A stretch of 64,000 nucleotides of DNA, taken from positions 14,765,351 to 14,829,350 of the forward strand of contig OZ024878.1 of assembly GCA_964017185.1 (NCBI GenBank), in the 5' to 3' direction. The DNA is from Rugalucina vietnamica. Taxonomy: Eukaryota > Mollusca > Bivalvia > Lucinida > Lucinidae. This document shows positions 40,986 to 50,230 of this stretch, piece after piece; positions within the stretch are counted from its first letter, which is position 1, and each line of letters opens with the position of its first letter. The translations under genes were made by a program, and so were the position numbers. A model generated the notes under the pieces. The model did not search any database and was not told the DNA's origin. It worked only from the letters and a program-made list of their open reading frames with translations.

Positions 40986-41451
40986 TAAAACCGAATCCAA
41001 AAAAAAAGGAACAGAAACGGTAAGTTTCAGGTTGTTATGCTCCGAACAAATATCGGGCCATTTCAACCAAAAAATGGTGTCGGTCACAGTGTCCTCCGTT
41101 CAGAAATTATTCGTCGGCCCAGGGCGTTTTTTCTCGGTCATGTCCGGCCTAAACCAGATTTGGCAAACACTGCTACCTTCGTGTAATGTTGCATCAATCT
41201 GTGCCATAACAAATTCTGTTGCATCAACGGTATACAGGGGATGTACAAATTAGGCTCATGACAATTAAAGTAATAGCGAGTTCGCTTTGAAGCTTGGATT
41301 CAAAGCAACTTAAGCGGCTTGAAAGAGCAAACTCTATGGTAGAAAACCGCTTATCCGCCTAGTTGTACCGATAAGGGGTATTCCTGTGTCATATCCACGG
41401 AATCAAAGCTGTGTGACACTTTTGGAAGCTGAATATGCAAAGTTACGACAG

Positions 41452-41525
41452 CAGACTGGCGCAGGGGTAGAGTGGTTGACTCTGGTCCCCAGAGGTGCCG
41501 GGTTCAAACCTTGACGACTGGATAC
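41452..41525 (+). mobile_element. tRNA-like SINE head
   Basis: TGGCGCAGGGGTAGAGTGG resembles an A box and GGGTTCAAACC a B box at about the tRNA spacing, followed by T/C-rich sequence instead of a normal acceptor end. A true tRNA is unlikely. The flanking GACGACTGGATA and TATCCAGTTGTCG (41639-41651) form an inverted pair around the tail. Confidence 0.5.
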
Positions 41526-43074
41526 TTCTTTTTTTCTTTTTGTATTTTCACCAGTTTGGAGACCCTATAACAAGAACTAATACAAAATAAAAAAATAATA
41601 ATAATAAATATAAATGAAAAATGAATAAATAAAAAATTATCCAGTTGTCGAGCGCCTGTGGCCTTCAGCAAGTAACATTTCCACAGCTCCTGAGGCACAT
41701 GGGCCTGTATTGATCAAGTCTGAATGACGTCATCAGTCATTTGTACGAGGTGAATGACTTGGTGTTTATCATTATGGCCTTACTGAATTCAAAGCAAAAG
41801 ATATGAAAACAAAATTATCTTTTTTCTTAGAAGCTTTGAAAATATCTTAAGATCGTTATCATTTCTTCAACTCAAGGTATGAACCCCGTAATATTTCTGG
41901 CAAATTATGATTTTCTAAATGTCTAAAAATGATTAAAGCATAGCGATAATGACCGAGTTATACCCTCGACCGAATGAGCAAAGAGGCGGGAAAGGAGCAG
42001 TTCCGGTAACCAATATTGACTTTTTGTCACGAAAGAGTAGCTTGCCGACCCGATCAATCAGCATTTTTTAAGATCTTTTGGGGATAAGTATGTATATTTA
42101 GCCCCTGTAATTAGCAGGTCGAGGAAACCCAGCGAAGGACAGATATTCTGTCAAAGGACAGAATATCTGTCGTTTGACAGATATAGCATATCTGTCGTTT
42201 GACAGATATAGCAATCTGTCGATTGACAGATAGATGCCATACAAAATGTAATTTTCTAGAAAAAAATGAGTAAATCCTAAAAACCGCACGTAGATGCATG
42301 TTGAAATCGGTAATTTTCATCCAAAGCTACCGTTTAGTGAAAACCCGAAGTTCCTTGATTAGTGCAGTTTCTGCGGAATTCCCAAAATACAATGAAAAAA
42401 TTACACAAAAGTACCGGAAGTGCCACTAAAACCCTGAAAATAGAGATAAAATTCGTCCAGATTTCTTTTTTAACATTTCAACCATTTTGGCAAAGGTGAA
42501 GGTCGTGTGAATTAGACTGGATCCCTTTCAATTTCATGTCTAGATTATTTTAGGTCAATTTGTTCCAGCGTCTGCTATGATACCTCGGTAGCAGTAGCAT
42601 ACAATATATTTACATTGACAACAAGTGTACGGAGGACTGTATGAGTTACGAATTACAGAAATTCCAAGTCATTTCGTGCTTACAGTAAGTCCGACCATTC
42701 TATCGAATCCGGGTCAACTCGGCCTCCGGTCAAGTCGGCCTTATATTTAACTATATAATATAAATATAAAGCTTTCTGATATAAAACGATCTTTTATTCC
42801 TAAAACAAATTAACACCAAGATAGTGATTATTATACTTCACAGACTTTTAGCCAAATTTTACCGTCAATTGGGAAAATCAGCGACATTTATATAAAAGCC
42901 AGTAAAAATGATAAACATATCATCATATGTGTTATTGTGATTTGTTTTCTAAAAGTAAACAACATATGGCTGGGATGCATGAAAGTTAGCATTATTCATT
43001 TTCATAAGTATCGGATTGATTGACTAATTGAAGCTTTTGACAGTACATATATAAATTTTGGTTGCAGATATGAG

Positions 43075-43205
43075 CCTGAGAGGGAATTTTTCTCAAATTG
43101 GGAATTTTGAACCATGCATTTGGGAAAAAAAGACACTTTTTGCCATTGGGAATGACTCCTAAAACCGGAGTCGGTTTTATAGCGAAAAAAATCACTGAAA
43201 TAAGT
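43075..43205. repeat. TTGGGAA word-repeat patch within the 2.6-kb element
   Basis: AGGGAATTTTTCTCAAATTG, TTGGGAATTTTGAACCATGC, TTTGGGAAAAAAAGAC and ATTGGGAATGACTCC recur, followed by CCGGAGTCGG. Confidence 0.45.
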
Positions 43206-43307
43206 TTTATAAAAAAAAAAATCCATCTTTTATCAGTTTTACCGGGTGCGCAGATAAGTCTACGGCGAGACCCTACGAAACAACAACAACAACAATGCAA
43301 AAAATGT

Positions 43308-44190
43308 GAATATTCCGATTATCGGAAAAGATGGCGTGACGTCATCAGCTAGCATCCGGGTCACTCTCACGGGTACAAATAAGTAATGGCGGCTTTATAA
43401 AAAGCCACTATACGTATGGATTAATTGCGCAAATGACACAAAAACCCAAACTCTTTAAAAGTTTTGGTGTGTAATGAGGAAAGATTGTTTCCAGGATGTA
43501 TATATTTTGAATTTAGAAGGAAAATATCTTGAATTGCGCAATATTTCCGTGTTTATTTATTGTTAAATATTTTGATTTTTCGGCAAGCGCTGGCGGCTTT
43601 AATCTCTCGTTATTTAATTTGCACACAATTTCAGTCACGTCAGTCTCAAATTACATTGAAATTTTATGACAATTTTACACTGTACAAGTATTTATGCTGT
43701 CGTTTTGTAGCATCTGTTTTGGAGGAGACATATTTTTAAATAACATACCGCACATGCTTGGATATCCGAACAACATCAACGGCGCGGATATTGTACATTT
43801 CTATCTATTATTCCATGAAATCATCATAATTACAAAATAAAATCGTGAAATATAAGCTGTTGTTAGATGAAAATTAATCTTGAAAAATGAAAACTGAAAA
43901 TAATAAGTGAATAAATTTGAAAAATTTATCCAATTACATGTAACTCTTTCTCAGAAGCTCATTCAGTTTTCCGAGTTTAAAACAAACTTTTCAGACAGAT
44001 GGCGGTTCTTATATCAAGTTAGTTTAATTTTAGTTAATTTAGCTTTGATTTTAATGTATATTAACAATTTAAGCTCATTTTCCCGGATAAATATGTGTAT
44101 TAAATCTGTGTATTATTGACTCTGTACCCGTGAGTTCACAGGTAATGTTATCGATGACGTCATCGCCATCTTTTCTGATAAGCGGAATGA
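43308..44190. repeat. Inner inverted repeat of the 2.6-kb element
   Basis: Words at 43308-43378 (ATTCCGATTATCGGAAAAGA, TGACGTCATCA, CTCACGGGTACA) recur in inverse order at about 44123-44190 (TGTACCCGTGAG, GATGACGTCATCGCCATCTT, GATAAGCGGAAT). This second nested pair inside the long terminal repeats suggests an element within an element. Confidence 0.5.
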
Positions 44191-44377
44191 ACAGTACACA
44201 TGGTACAGAGTACGGATTGTCTAACGGTGTATCGTGTGGGCCACCGTAGTATTTTGGTAAATAACGACAATCTGCCTCTGGACCCGAAACGGCAAGAATC
44301 GTATAAAAGTAGAACAAAATCAACCAGTCAATCAAGATGGCGTGATGCTGACAGCAGCTATCAATGATTCCTTGCAT
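44075..44377 (-). CDS. Uncertain 100-codon frame with a signal-like N-terminus
   Basis: On the minus strand an ATG at 44377 opens MQGIIDSCCQHH followed by the hydrophobic stretch AILIDWLILFYFYTILAVSG and then a Cys/Pro/Tyr-containing tail. It has the look of a secreted-protein N-terminus. It lies inside the non-autonomous 2.6-kb element and overlaps its inner inverted repeat, so it may be a captured exon or a chance frame. No homologue is recognised. Confidence 0.2.
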   Translation of the reverse strand: MQGIIDSCCQHHAILIDWLILFYFYTILAVSGPEADCRYLPKYYGGPHDTPLDNPYSVPCVLFIPLIRKDGDDVIDNITCELTGTESIIHRFNTHIYPGK

Positions 44378-44712
44378 TTTTTCGAAAAATTGGTAATTAT
44401 AACTTACATACGGGCGTTTTTATGTGCTAAATAACATCAAATAAATTGCACGAACTAATTCTAGAATTCCGCAGAAAACGCACCAACCCAGGAACCTCTG
44501 GTCTTCAGTAAACGGTTGCACTGGTTGAAAAGCACAACATGAATCTAAATGCGGATTTTCTGATTTACACGTTTTGTTCATGAAAATTACATTTGGTATG
44601 GCATTTATCTGTCGTTTGACAGATAGTGATATCTGTCAAATGACAGATATTCTGTCCTTTGACAGAATATCTGTCCAGAATATCTGTCTTTCGATGGGTT
44701 TCCTCGACCTGA

Positions 44713-45306
44713 TGAGGTAATGGTCAGAAATCGGTAAACAGGAAAAAACAACAACACAAAAACATGTGGATAGCCTCATCCATGGAACATTACCAAAATG
44801 CATAAAAATGTGGAAAAATATGACAGTAAGAATATATCTAACCAGGTACCCATTGTGTTGAACAATAGATTTGCTGTAAAATGAGGCCAGTCACCAAATT
44901 CTGCGGCCACAACAGATTCAGGTCATTTCAGAGTAATTTCCCTTGATCAAGGGAAAATTCACTCTCACTAAACAATCGTTTTCCACTAAAATCTCCTTAT
45001 CACAGGCCCTGAAAAGGTCTGTTTACCTGTTATTATATCTAGGGAAACCATTTGGTCGAGATGAGAACATCCCTTGAACAATAACAAATGACAATTATGG
45101 GATTTTCTATCGCTTGCAGTTTCTTTCCGCTCTGCAATTCTGATAGAGGTCGCTCATGTCATTAATATTCATTAGAAAGGGGAATAATCAATAGATAAGT
45201 TGCTTCCCTTGGGCTGTCGCGGGACTGTTCGTTCCCTTTTTGCACAGGTCACTCCTCTCAACATGGGGTCACCGCACTTTCCACGCACAGAAAGGTCTTT
45301 CAATCA
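44713..45306. other. Intergenic; possible 5' part of the LINE fragment
   Basis: No inverted or tandem repeats stand out. The last 200 bp before 45307 are less AT-rich and may be the 5' region of the LINE that follows. Confidence 0.35.
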
Positions 45307-46032
45307 ATGAGAATACAACCGACATCTTTGTTTGATAACTCAGCTTCTCTCGAGATATCTAACAGGTTTGAGACTCTCTCGATCTTGTCCCAAGCTGACA
45401 GTCTGGTACCAGACAACGTTGGCCACAAAGCAGCTTCTTCGCTCATTGTACAGCAACAGAAAGAAGCTAAGACAAAGAAGAAGAAGGCGGCTTTGAATCA
45501 TCCACTTAGAATTCTGATTATGAATTGCCAGTCTATCAAGAAAAAGAAACTGTCATTGACTCGCCTAAACCAGACATCATCTTTGGGAATGAGTAATTGT
45601 TAACCCCTGGAAAAAAGAAAGAAACTAACCGGATATACGGAGCAGGTGACAGCCAAGGTGGTGGTATCAGCATTGATTATAGGCGTGACCTACTTTGTAC
45701 GGAATCATCTCCAGAACTGGACACAAAATCAAATGATGTCATTTGATGTAAAATGAACTTTTAAATTGGATGTAGGACTTTGTACCCTGGTCCTTTTTAT
45801 CGCACCCTAAATGCTTTGAACCAGAATATGGAATTCAATAATTCTCTGGCTAGGATAATGTCAAACAAAAGTGCTCATGTCTTGGTGAAAGGGGACTGCA
45901 CCTGTGGGGATAATGAGTGTAGCACCACGCAGGTACCCGAGGGGGTACCGCAAAGGCACTTACATGTACAACTACTTGTAAACGTTTGGAAATTTAACAA
46001 GACCACTGCCTATCCCAAGTTGTGAACATTCA
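45307..46032 (+). pseudogene. Broken LINE (non-LTR retrotransposon) endonuclease region
   Basis: A frame starting at 45307 leads into LRILIMNCQSI, the start typical of the AP-like (EEP) endonuclease of CR1/Jockey-type LINEs. After a stop at 45601 the similarity continues in other frames: GAGDSQGGG-like codons near 45640, then FYRTLNALNQNMEFNNSLAR and VLVKGDCTCGDNECSTTQVP from 45780, which correspond to the endonuclease GDFN region. At least two frame changes and a stop interrupt it. No reverse transcriptase follows; the reading runs straight into CCCTAA repeats at about 46033. Confidence 0.7.
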
Positions 46033-46761
46033 CACCCTTAACCCTAACCTTTACCCTAACCCTAACCTAAACTTTAGCCATAACCCTCACCCTAACCCTA
46101 ACCTCAACCATAATCCTAACCCTAACCTTAACCCTAACCTTAGACATAACCCTAACCCTGATCTTAACCCATAACCTAACCCTAACCCTAAACCTAAACC
46201 TTAAATTAACCTAAACCCCTACCTTAACCTTAGCAATAACCCTAACTCCTAACCCTGACCCAAGCCTTAAACCTTACCCTAACATTAATGTTAACCCTAA
46301 CCTTAACCCTAACCATAACCTTAACCTTAGCCCTAACCCTAACCACAACCACAACCACAACCCTAACAATAAACTTAACCATCAACCCAACAATAATCAT
46401 TAACCTAACCATAACTCTAAGCATAGCCACAACCCTAACCCTAACTCTAACCTAACCCTAACCCTAACCACAACGCTAACCCTAACGCTAACCCTATCCC
46501 TAACTCTAACCATAACCCTAACCCTAACTCTAACCCTAACCCTAACCTTAATGCTTGCCTTAACCCTAATCCTAATCCTAACCCTAACCCTATCTAACTT
46601 TAACCCTAACCCTAAGCCTAAGCCTAAGCCTAACCCTGAGCCTAACCCTAACCCTAACCCTAACCATAACCCAAACCTAGCCCTTACCCTAACCCTAACC
46701 TTAACCATAACACTAACCCTATCCTTATCCATAACCCTAACCTTAACCCTAGCCTTAACTC
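46033..46761 (+). repeat. Degenerate CCCTAA array, left part (interstitial telomere-like)
   Basis: About 730 bp of CCCTAA (TTAGGG on the other strand) with many variants such as CCATAA, CCTTAA, CACAAC and CCTAAG. It ends at ACTC directly before the left LTR and resumes after the right LTR. It is far too degenerate to be an active telomere end. Confidence 0.95.
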
Positions 46762-47733
46762 TGTAGCCGGACTGGTCTTTGGGGTGCCAATTGGTTTGAG
46801 TCGCACCTGGTTTATTAAATACTTCGCGTTGTGTTTGACTAAATATTGTTTAACCAGTCACGCCTACAGACAGGCTGATCAGCTTCTGTCGTTATGATAT
46901 AAAAGCAGTATTTGGAGACGAATTGAGACACAATATTGTAACTATTCTACTATTTTATTGTGATTATAAGTATAATACTTTGTCCAAAAAGTAATAAAAA
47001 CAGATACAAAACTGTCAAAGATGAACTTCAAAATGATTGTACGAGCTTCAAAATACAAACGAAAGATGGTCAAAACATTTATCAAAATGTAGACTAGATT
47101 CATAAACTCATACTAATTAAGAAGCAAAACTCTATTGTTTCGTCAAACAACACTAAACGGGAGTTCTAACTTGTTGTGGTGAAATATACACCTTTTACAG
47201 GTAAAAACGACGGGTTGCCGTCGTGAAAAGTCCGGTAAATTCCGGCTTCACTCGGATAACCGAGCTAAAAAGGAAATACTCTATTTTCATAGAACTCCTC
47301 GCTTCACAATTTTCTAAACTTTATATACAAAGCATTTATTTTCCAGTTTCAAGTAACACTTTAAGTAAAATACAATGTCTTAGCTTGCATTCTTTGGTGA
47401 TTTTAGAAGGTTTTAATTAAATTTAAAAGAACATATTTTCACTTACTCGAACGGAGGTGGCGTTGTCCAGTATTTGGTCAATTTTTGTCCGTTTGTCTTA
47501 CGAGAATCCACGCTTGAGCCGAACGCTTACGGAAAAGACCGAATGTTGATAAAAATAGAACATAAACAACATTCCAACTAAAAATAGACTTTCCCACGCA
47601 CTCTCAGGTAAAATGCATTCAAGTAAAAGCTTTTAAAACATTTTGTTGCGAGAATTTCAATGGACTCGGCAAGACTAACATTTAAGTTTTATTTTATAAA
47701 ACTTGTAGGCGTAGACAACGCGAGCCTACTACA
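46762..47733 (-). repeat. 3' LTR (972 bp)
   Basis: It starts TGTAGCCGG and ends CCTACTACA on the plus strand (TG...CA), and no difference from the other LTR was found by eye. It includes three adjacent short hairpins at 47208-47264 (CGACGGGTTGCCGTCG, CCGGTAAATTCCGG, CTCGGATAACCGAG). The small plus-strand frame inside is repeated in both LTRs and is not considered coding. Confidence 0.95.
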
Positions 47734-47745
47734 CGCCTCCCCCGT
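47734..47745 (-). promoter_or_regulatory. Polypurine tract for plus-strand priming
   Basis: Read on the minus strand the sequence GGGGGAGGCG directly precedes the 3' LTR, the normal place for the polypurine tract. Confidence 0.7.
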
Positions 47746-48500
47746 TACAATAAGAAATTTTGTTGAATTATGAAACAAAATTTCAAAAGGGATACATCGA
47801 TAACATTTGTACGATATACACAACTATGACAGCTATTGTATGACTAGAACCGCAAGGCATGCTCATGTAAGATTGCATTAACTCTTGCAAATGCTGACAT
47901 GTAAGTTAACCATTGCAAATAATATTTGAAATAACGTCCAAACCATAATATGTCAACACCAATGCAGCAAAATTCATGACAGTCGTTTCTAGACATACAG
48001 AACAATGAAAACACGATATAATCGTATATAAAAGTACATCAAAAATACAATGCGGTGAGTATGGCATAAAATACTTCATGACTAGTGAACTTTGACACAT
48101 GAGAAAAATATAAACGACTTAAATGCTGAGGTACTTTGGTCCCTGTTGTAATGCTAATGTTACTTTTTCAAACAAAACAACAAAGAAACGTAAAATTTGG
48201 CACAATTCCTTAGGAAAGCCATACGAACAATGAGGTGATAGAAGTGATATTCCCTGACATAGAACAAATGTTACATTCTTTCCAAACAACAACAGTATGA
48301 AATGGAAAACGAAATGTTACAATTTAACGATGGAATGATTGTATGGAAGGCTTTGGAATTTTCAAACAATTGATACTTTGCCGACTCGTAAAAATAGTTT
48401 TCATACAAAAATAAGTTTCTTGACTAGAAAATGAAATAAATAATTCTATCAAAACTGGACGGAACACTGTTGCATAAAAATTTTCTATTTTCGAACAAAA
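47746..48500 (-). other. Non-coding 3' region of the retrotransposon
   Basis: About 750 bp of AT-rich sequence between the zinc-finger ORF and the polypurine tract. No frame is supported. Confidence 0.6.
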
Positions 48501-49007
48501 TCATTCAGGAGTGAAACTCAAATAATCGTCATTATAATCTAAAATTTCAGGTTCTTGAGGTGGTAATAAATGTTTCTTTCTCTCTGACACTTTCCTCTGG
48601 CGAACGAAGTGCCCATCACGTAAAACAACTTCTTCATCCCTGTTGATCGCGTTACCCGAGCGACCGTAGAGAATGGCGGTTTCCGGAACGAAAGCCAATG
48701 CTTTCGCCCGACGCTCCTCCGCAGCGATCTCCCGGGGCGTCTTCTCTGTTTTAAAATCTTCGAAATTGATATCAACAGGGTCAAGGAAGTTCCGATTTGT
48801 GACACAAATTTCCTTGACCCAATGTTCTTTTCCCGATTTCTTTATGTGTGCCACTGTCTTGTTTATAGTCCTAAATGTTTGTCTACAACCCACACAACTT
48901 TGTAACTTCACGGTTTTAACGTGGATCCTCCGCCAATGATCAGCCAGTTTGGCATGTTGTTTGAACCGTAGGTTGCAGGTTGTCACTGGACAAATGAACA
49001 CGACCAT
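48501..49007 (-). CDS. Retrotransposon accessory ORF: C2H2-type zinc-finger protein, 168 aa
   Basis: It lies on the same strand as gag-pol, downstream of integrase, where env or other accessory genes sit in related elements. The ATG at 49007-49005 is preceded by TTTTGTGTTCTAG (acceptor; boundary at 49014), suggesting expression from a spliced message. Residues 1-30 contain a finger CPVTTC...HWRRIH (C-x4-C-x12-H-x4-H); a second Cys pair, CVGC, is followed by two His (AHIKKSGKEH) with unusual spacing. The C-terminal half is charged, with EIAAEERRAKAL and RQRKVSERKKH (nuclear-signal-like), and ends FTPE. No transmembrane segment is seen, so it is not an envelope protein. Possible roles are nucleic-acid binding or control of the element or host. 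It could be a host gene captured by the element; its exclusion as an independent host gene rests on its position between pol and LTR. Confidence 0.75.
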   Translation of the reverse strand: MVVFICPVTTCNLRFKQHAKLADHWRRIHVKTVKLQSCVGCRQTFRTINKTVAHIKKSGKEHWVKEICVTNRNFLDPVDINFEDFKTEKTPREIAAEERRAKALAFVPETAILYGRSGNAINRDEEVVLRDGHFVRQRKVSERKKHLLPPQEPEILDYNDDYLSFTPE

Positions 49008-49327
49008 AGTTAGCCTAGAACACAAAACAATCATACAAACATGTTCAGAATAAACAGAACAAAAAAAATATCTCAATGCCCATGGATAGTTAACTATCCT
49101 GACAAATATTGAAACAAATATACTATTTTACAAGTGAGGACGGATAGCCGTCCTTAAATCATGAAATCATGAAAATGCATGTTTTACACATGAAAGAAAC
49201 GAACTGAATTAACATGTTTTCAAAATGTTTAAACTTGATAAGTCAACCGCAATCGTATGCTGTCATACATCATATACATTATGTACATTTTAGACCCCAG
49301 GAGAATGAATGACCCAAACCCGCAAAC

Positions 49328-50230
49328 CTAGCTGGGTGAGAAAACCTCTCGGGGCTTGACTCTCCGTTCCCTGCGCGACCTCGGGACATAAGGAATCGCG
49401 GTGGTTTCTGTTCGATTAGATGTGGCCCCAGGTGCAGATTCTTTTTCCAGCCCAAGCTCCGGCTCGGATTCTGCGGCGACTAACGTGGCGTCGGCCTCTC
49501 CATCAGTCGAGTACTCGTCATCTGTATCCGGTGGTTCTGGGTCATCTGGATCGCCCGGATTGTCCTCTTCTATTGTCCAATCTCTTGGTTGGCCAGAACC
49601 CTCGTACGGCTTCAAATGATCAACATGGACGTTAACAGGTGCAGTGGTAGAAGATTTCTGAATCTTGTAGATCCATGCCGTTAACACGTCCAAAACCAAG
49701 TACGGACCATCCCATGCTAGGCCAAGTTTTTGGTTTGCCTTTGGAGGATAATGTCTCCATACCCAGTCCCCCTTTGTAAACTGTCTGTGGTCAATGTCTC
49801 TATTGTAATATCTGCTTTGTCGAGTTGCAGCCTGACCAAGCGTTTCAAATGCTAGCTCATGTGCGCCACGCATAGTTTGACGGACCCATTCGACGTATGC
49901 TACATGACACTCCTGAGGTTCTTGCCCAGGAGGATACCCGACCATCAAATCAAGGGGGCACGTCGTTTCCCGGTTTAGCATGAGTAGATTCGGAGTACAT
50001 GACGTGCTTTTATGCTCAGTTGCTCTGTATGCAGCCATTACATAAGGAAGCTGTTCATCCCAGTCGTCATGATTGTCGTTCACGAACATGGAAAGCATTG
50101 TCAGTAGGCTCCTATTGTACCTCTCTATCATACCATCGCTTTTTGGGTTGTACGGACAAGTTCTGGTCTTGTCGACGCCAAGTAACGTGCACATACTCTT
50201 GAATAGCTGAGACTCGAACTCACGGCCTTG
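49328..50230 (-). CDS. Retrotransposon integrase, C-terminal part (frame-shifted from the RT frame)
   Basis: The frame opens at QGREFES (about 50230) and continues through the last catalytic Glu region (GMIERYNRSL) to a GPY/F-like module (WDGPYLVLDV) and a Pro/Asp/Glu-rich tail ending at 49328. It is in a different frame from the upstream integrase part. The join lies near 50229-50236, where about 14 bases appear to be missing compared with the family layout. The missing stretch would include the second Asp of the DDE triad. There is no chromodomain. Confidence 0.8.
   Translation of the reverse strand, partial: QGREFESQLFKSMCTLLGVDKTRTCPYNPKSDGMIERYNRSLLTMLSMFVNDNHDDWDEQLPYVMAAYRATEHKSTSCTPNLLMLNRETTCPLDLMVGYPPGQEPQECHVAYVEWVRQTMRGAHELAFETLGQAATRQSRYYNRDIDHRQFTKGDWVWRHYPPKANQKLGLAWDGPYLVLDVLTAWIYKIQKSSTTAPVNVHVDHLKPYEGSGQPRDWTIEEDNPGDPDDPEPPDTDDEYSTDGEADATLVAAESEPELGLEKESAPGATSNRTETTAIPYVPRSRRERRVKPREVFSPS

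Larger units (their letters stand above)
37002..41247. mobile_element. 4.2-kb segment bounded by inverted ~72-bp arms
   Basis: The left arm 37002-37073 (TGTACACCCTGTATACCGTT then GATGCAAC...TTATGGCACAGATTGATGCA) recurs in inverse at 41173-41247 with roughly 90% identity by eye. The interior shows no recognisable transposase. It contains SINE pieces, a 430-bp inverted repeat at about 38405-38830 and several word-repeat patches (TTGGGAA, TTGGGTA). It could be an old DNA transposon filled with later insertions, or simply two copies of one short repeat in opposite orientation. No target duplication is clear. Confidence 0.5.
42113..44712. mobile_element. 2.6-kb element with ~240-bp terminal inverted repeats carrying CTGTC...GACAG palindromes
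   Basis: The left end CAGGTCGAGGAAACCCA is matched by TGGGTTTCCTCGACCTG at 44696-44712. The inverse similarity continues for about 240 bp, including ATGTAATTTTC and TTTCTGCGGAATTC blocks at the inner edges (about 42360-42385 and 44463-44480). Next to each terminus lie several 14-16-bp palindromes of the form CTGTC-NNNN-GACAG (for example CTGTCGTTTGACAG, CTGTCAAAGGACAG). These subterminal palindromes could be transposase binding sites (inference). No transposase is present, so the element is non-autonomous or eroded. Flanking target duplication is not clear. Confidence 0.7.

Noticed and set aside
41452..41525. Functional tRNA gene
   Set aside because: A and B boxes are present, but the stems and acceptor end do not pair as in a tRNA, and a SINE-like tail follows.
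46033..46761. Chromosome end
   Set aside because: The CCCTAA array is degenerate, internal and continues into ordinary sequence on both sides; interstitial only.
46242..46766. Frames made of Arg/Val or Asn/Pro/Leu repeats
   Set aside because: Translations of the CCCTAA array, not genes.
47223..47420. 65-codon plus-strand frame, repeated at 55779-55976
   Set aside because: Lies within both LTRs, antisense to the element; duplicated because the LTRs are duplicates.
48501..49007. Independent host zinc-finger gene
   Set aside because: Its place between integrase and the polypurine tract, within paired LTRs and on the sense strand, makes it part of the element. A captured host gene is still possible as its origin.
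49328..49700. Chromodomain at the integrase C-terminus
   Set aside because: After the GPY/F-like module the sequence is Pro/Asp/Glu-rich and lacks the aromatic pattern of a chromodomain.
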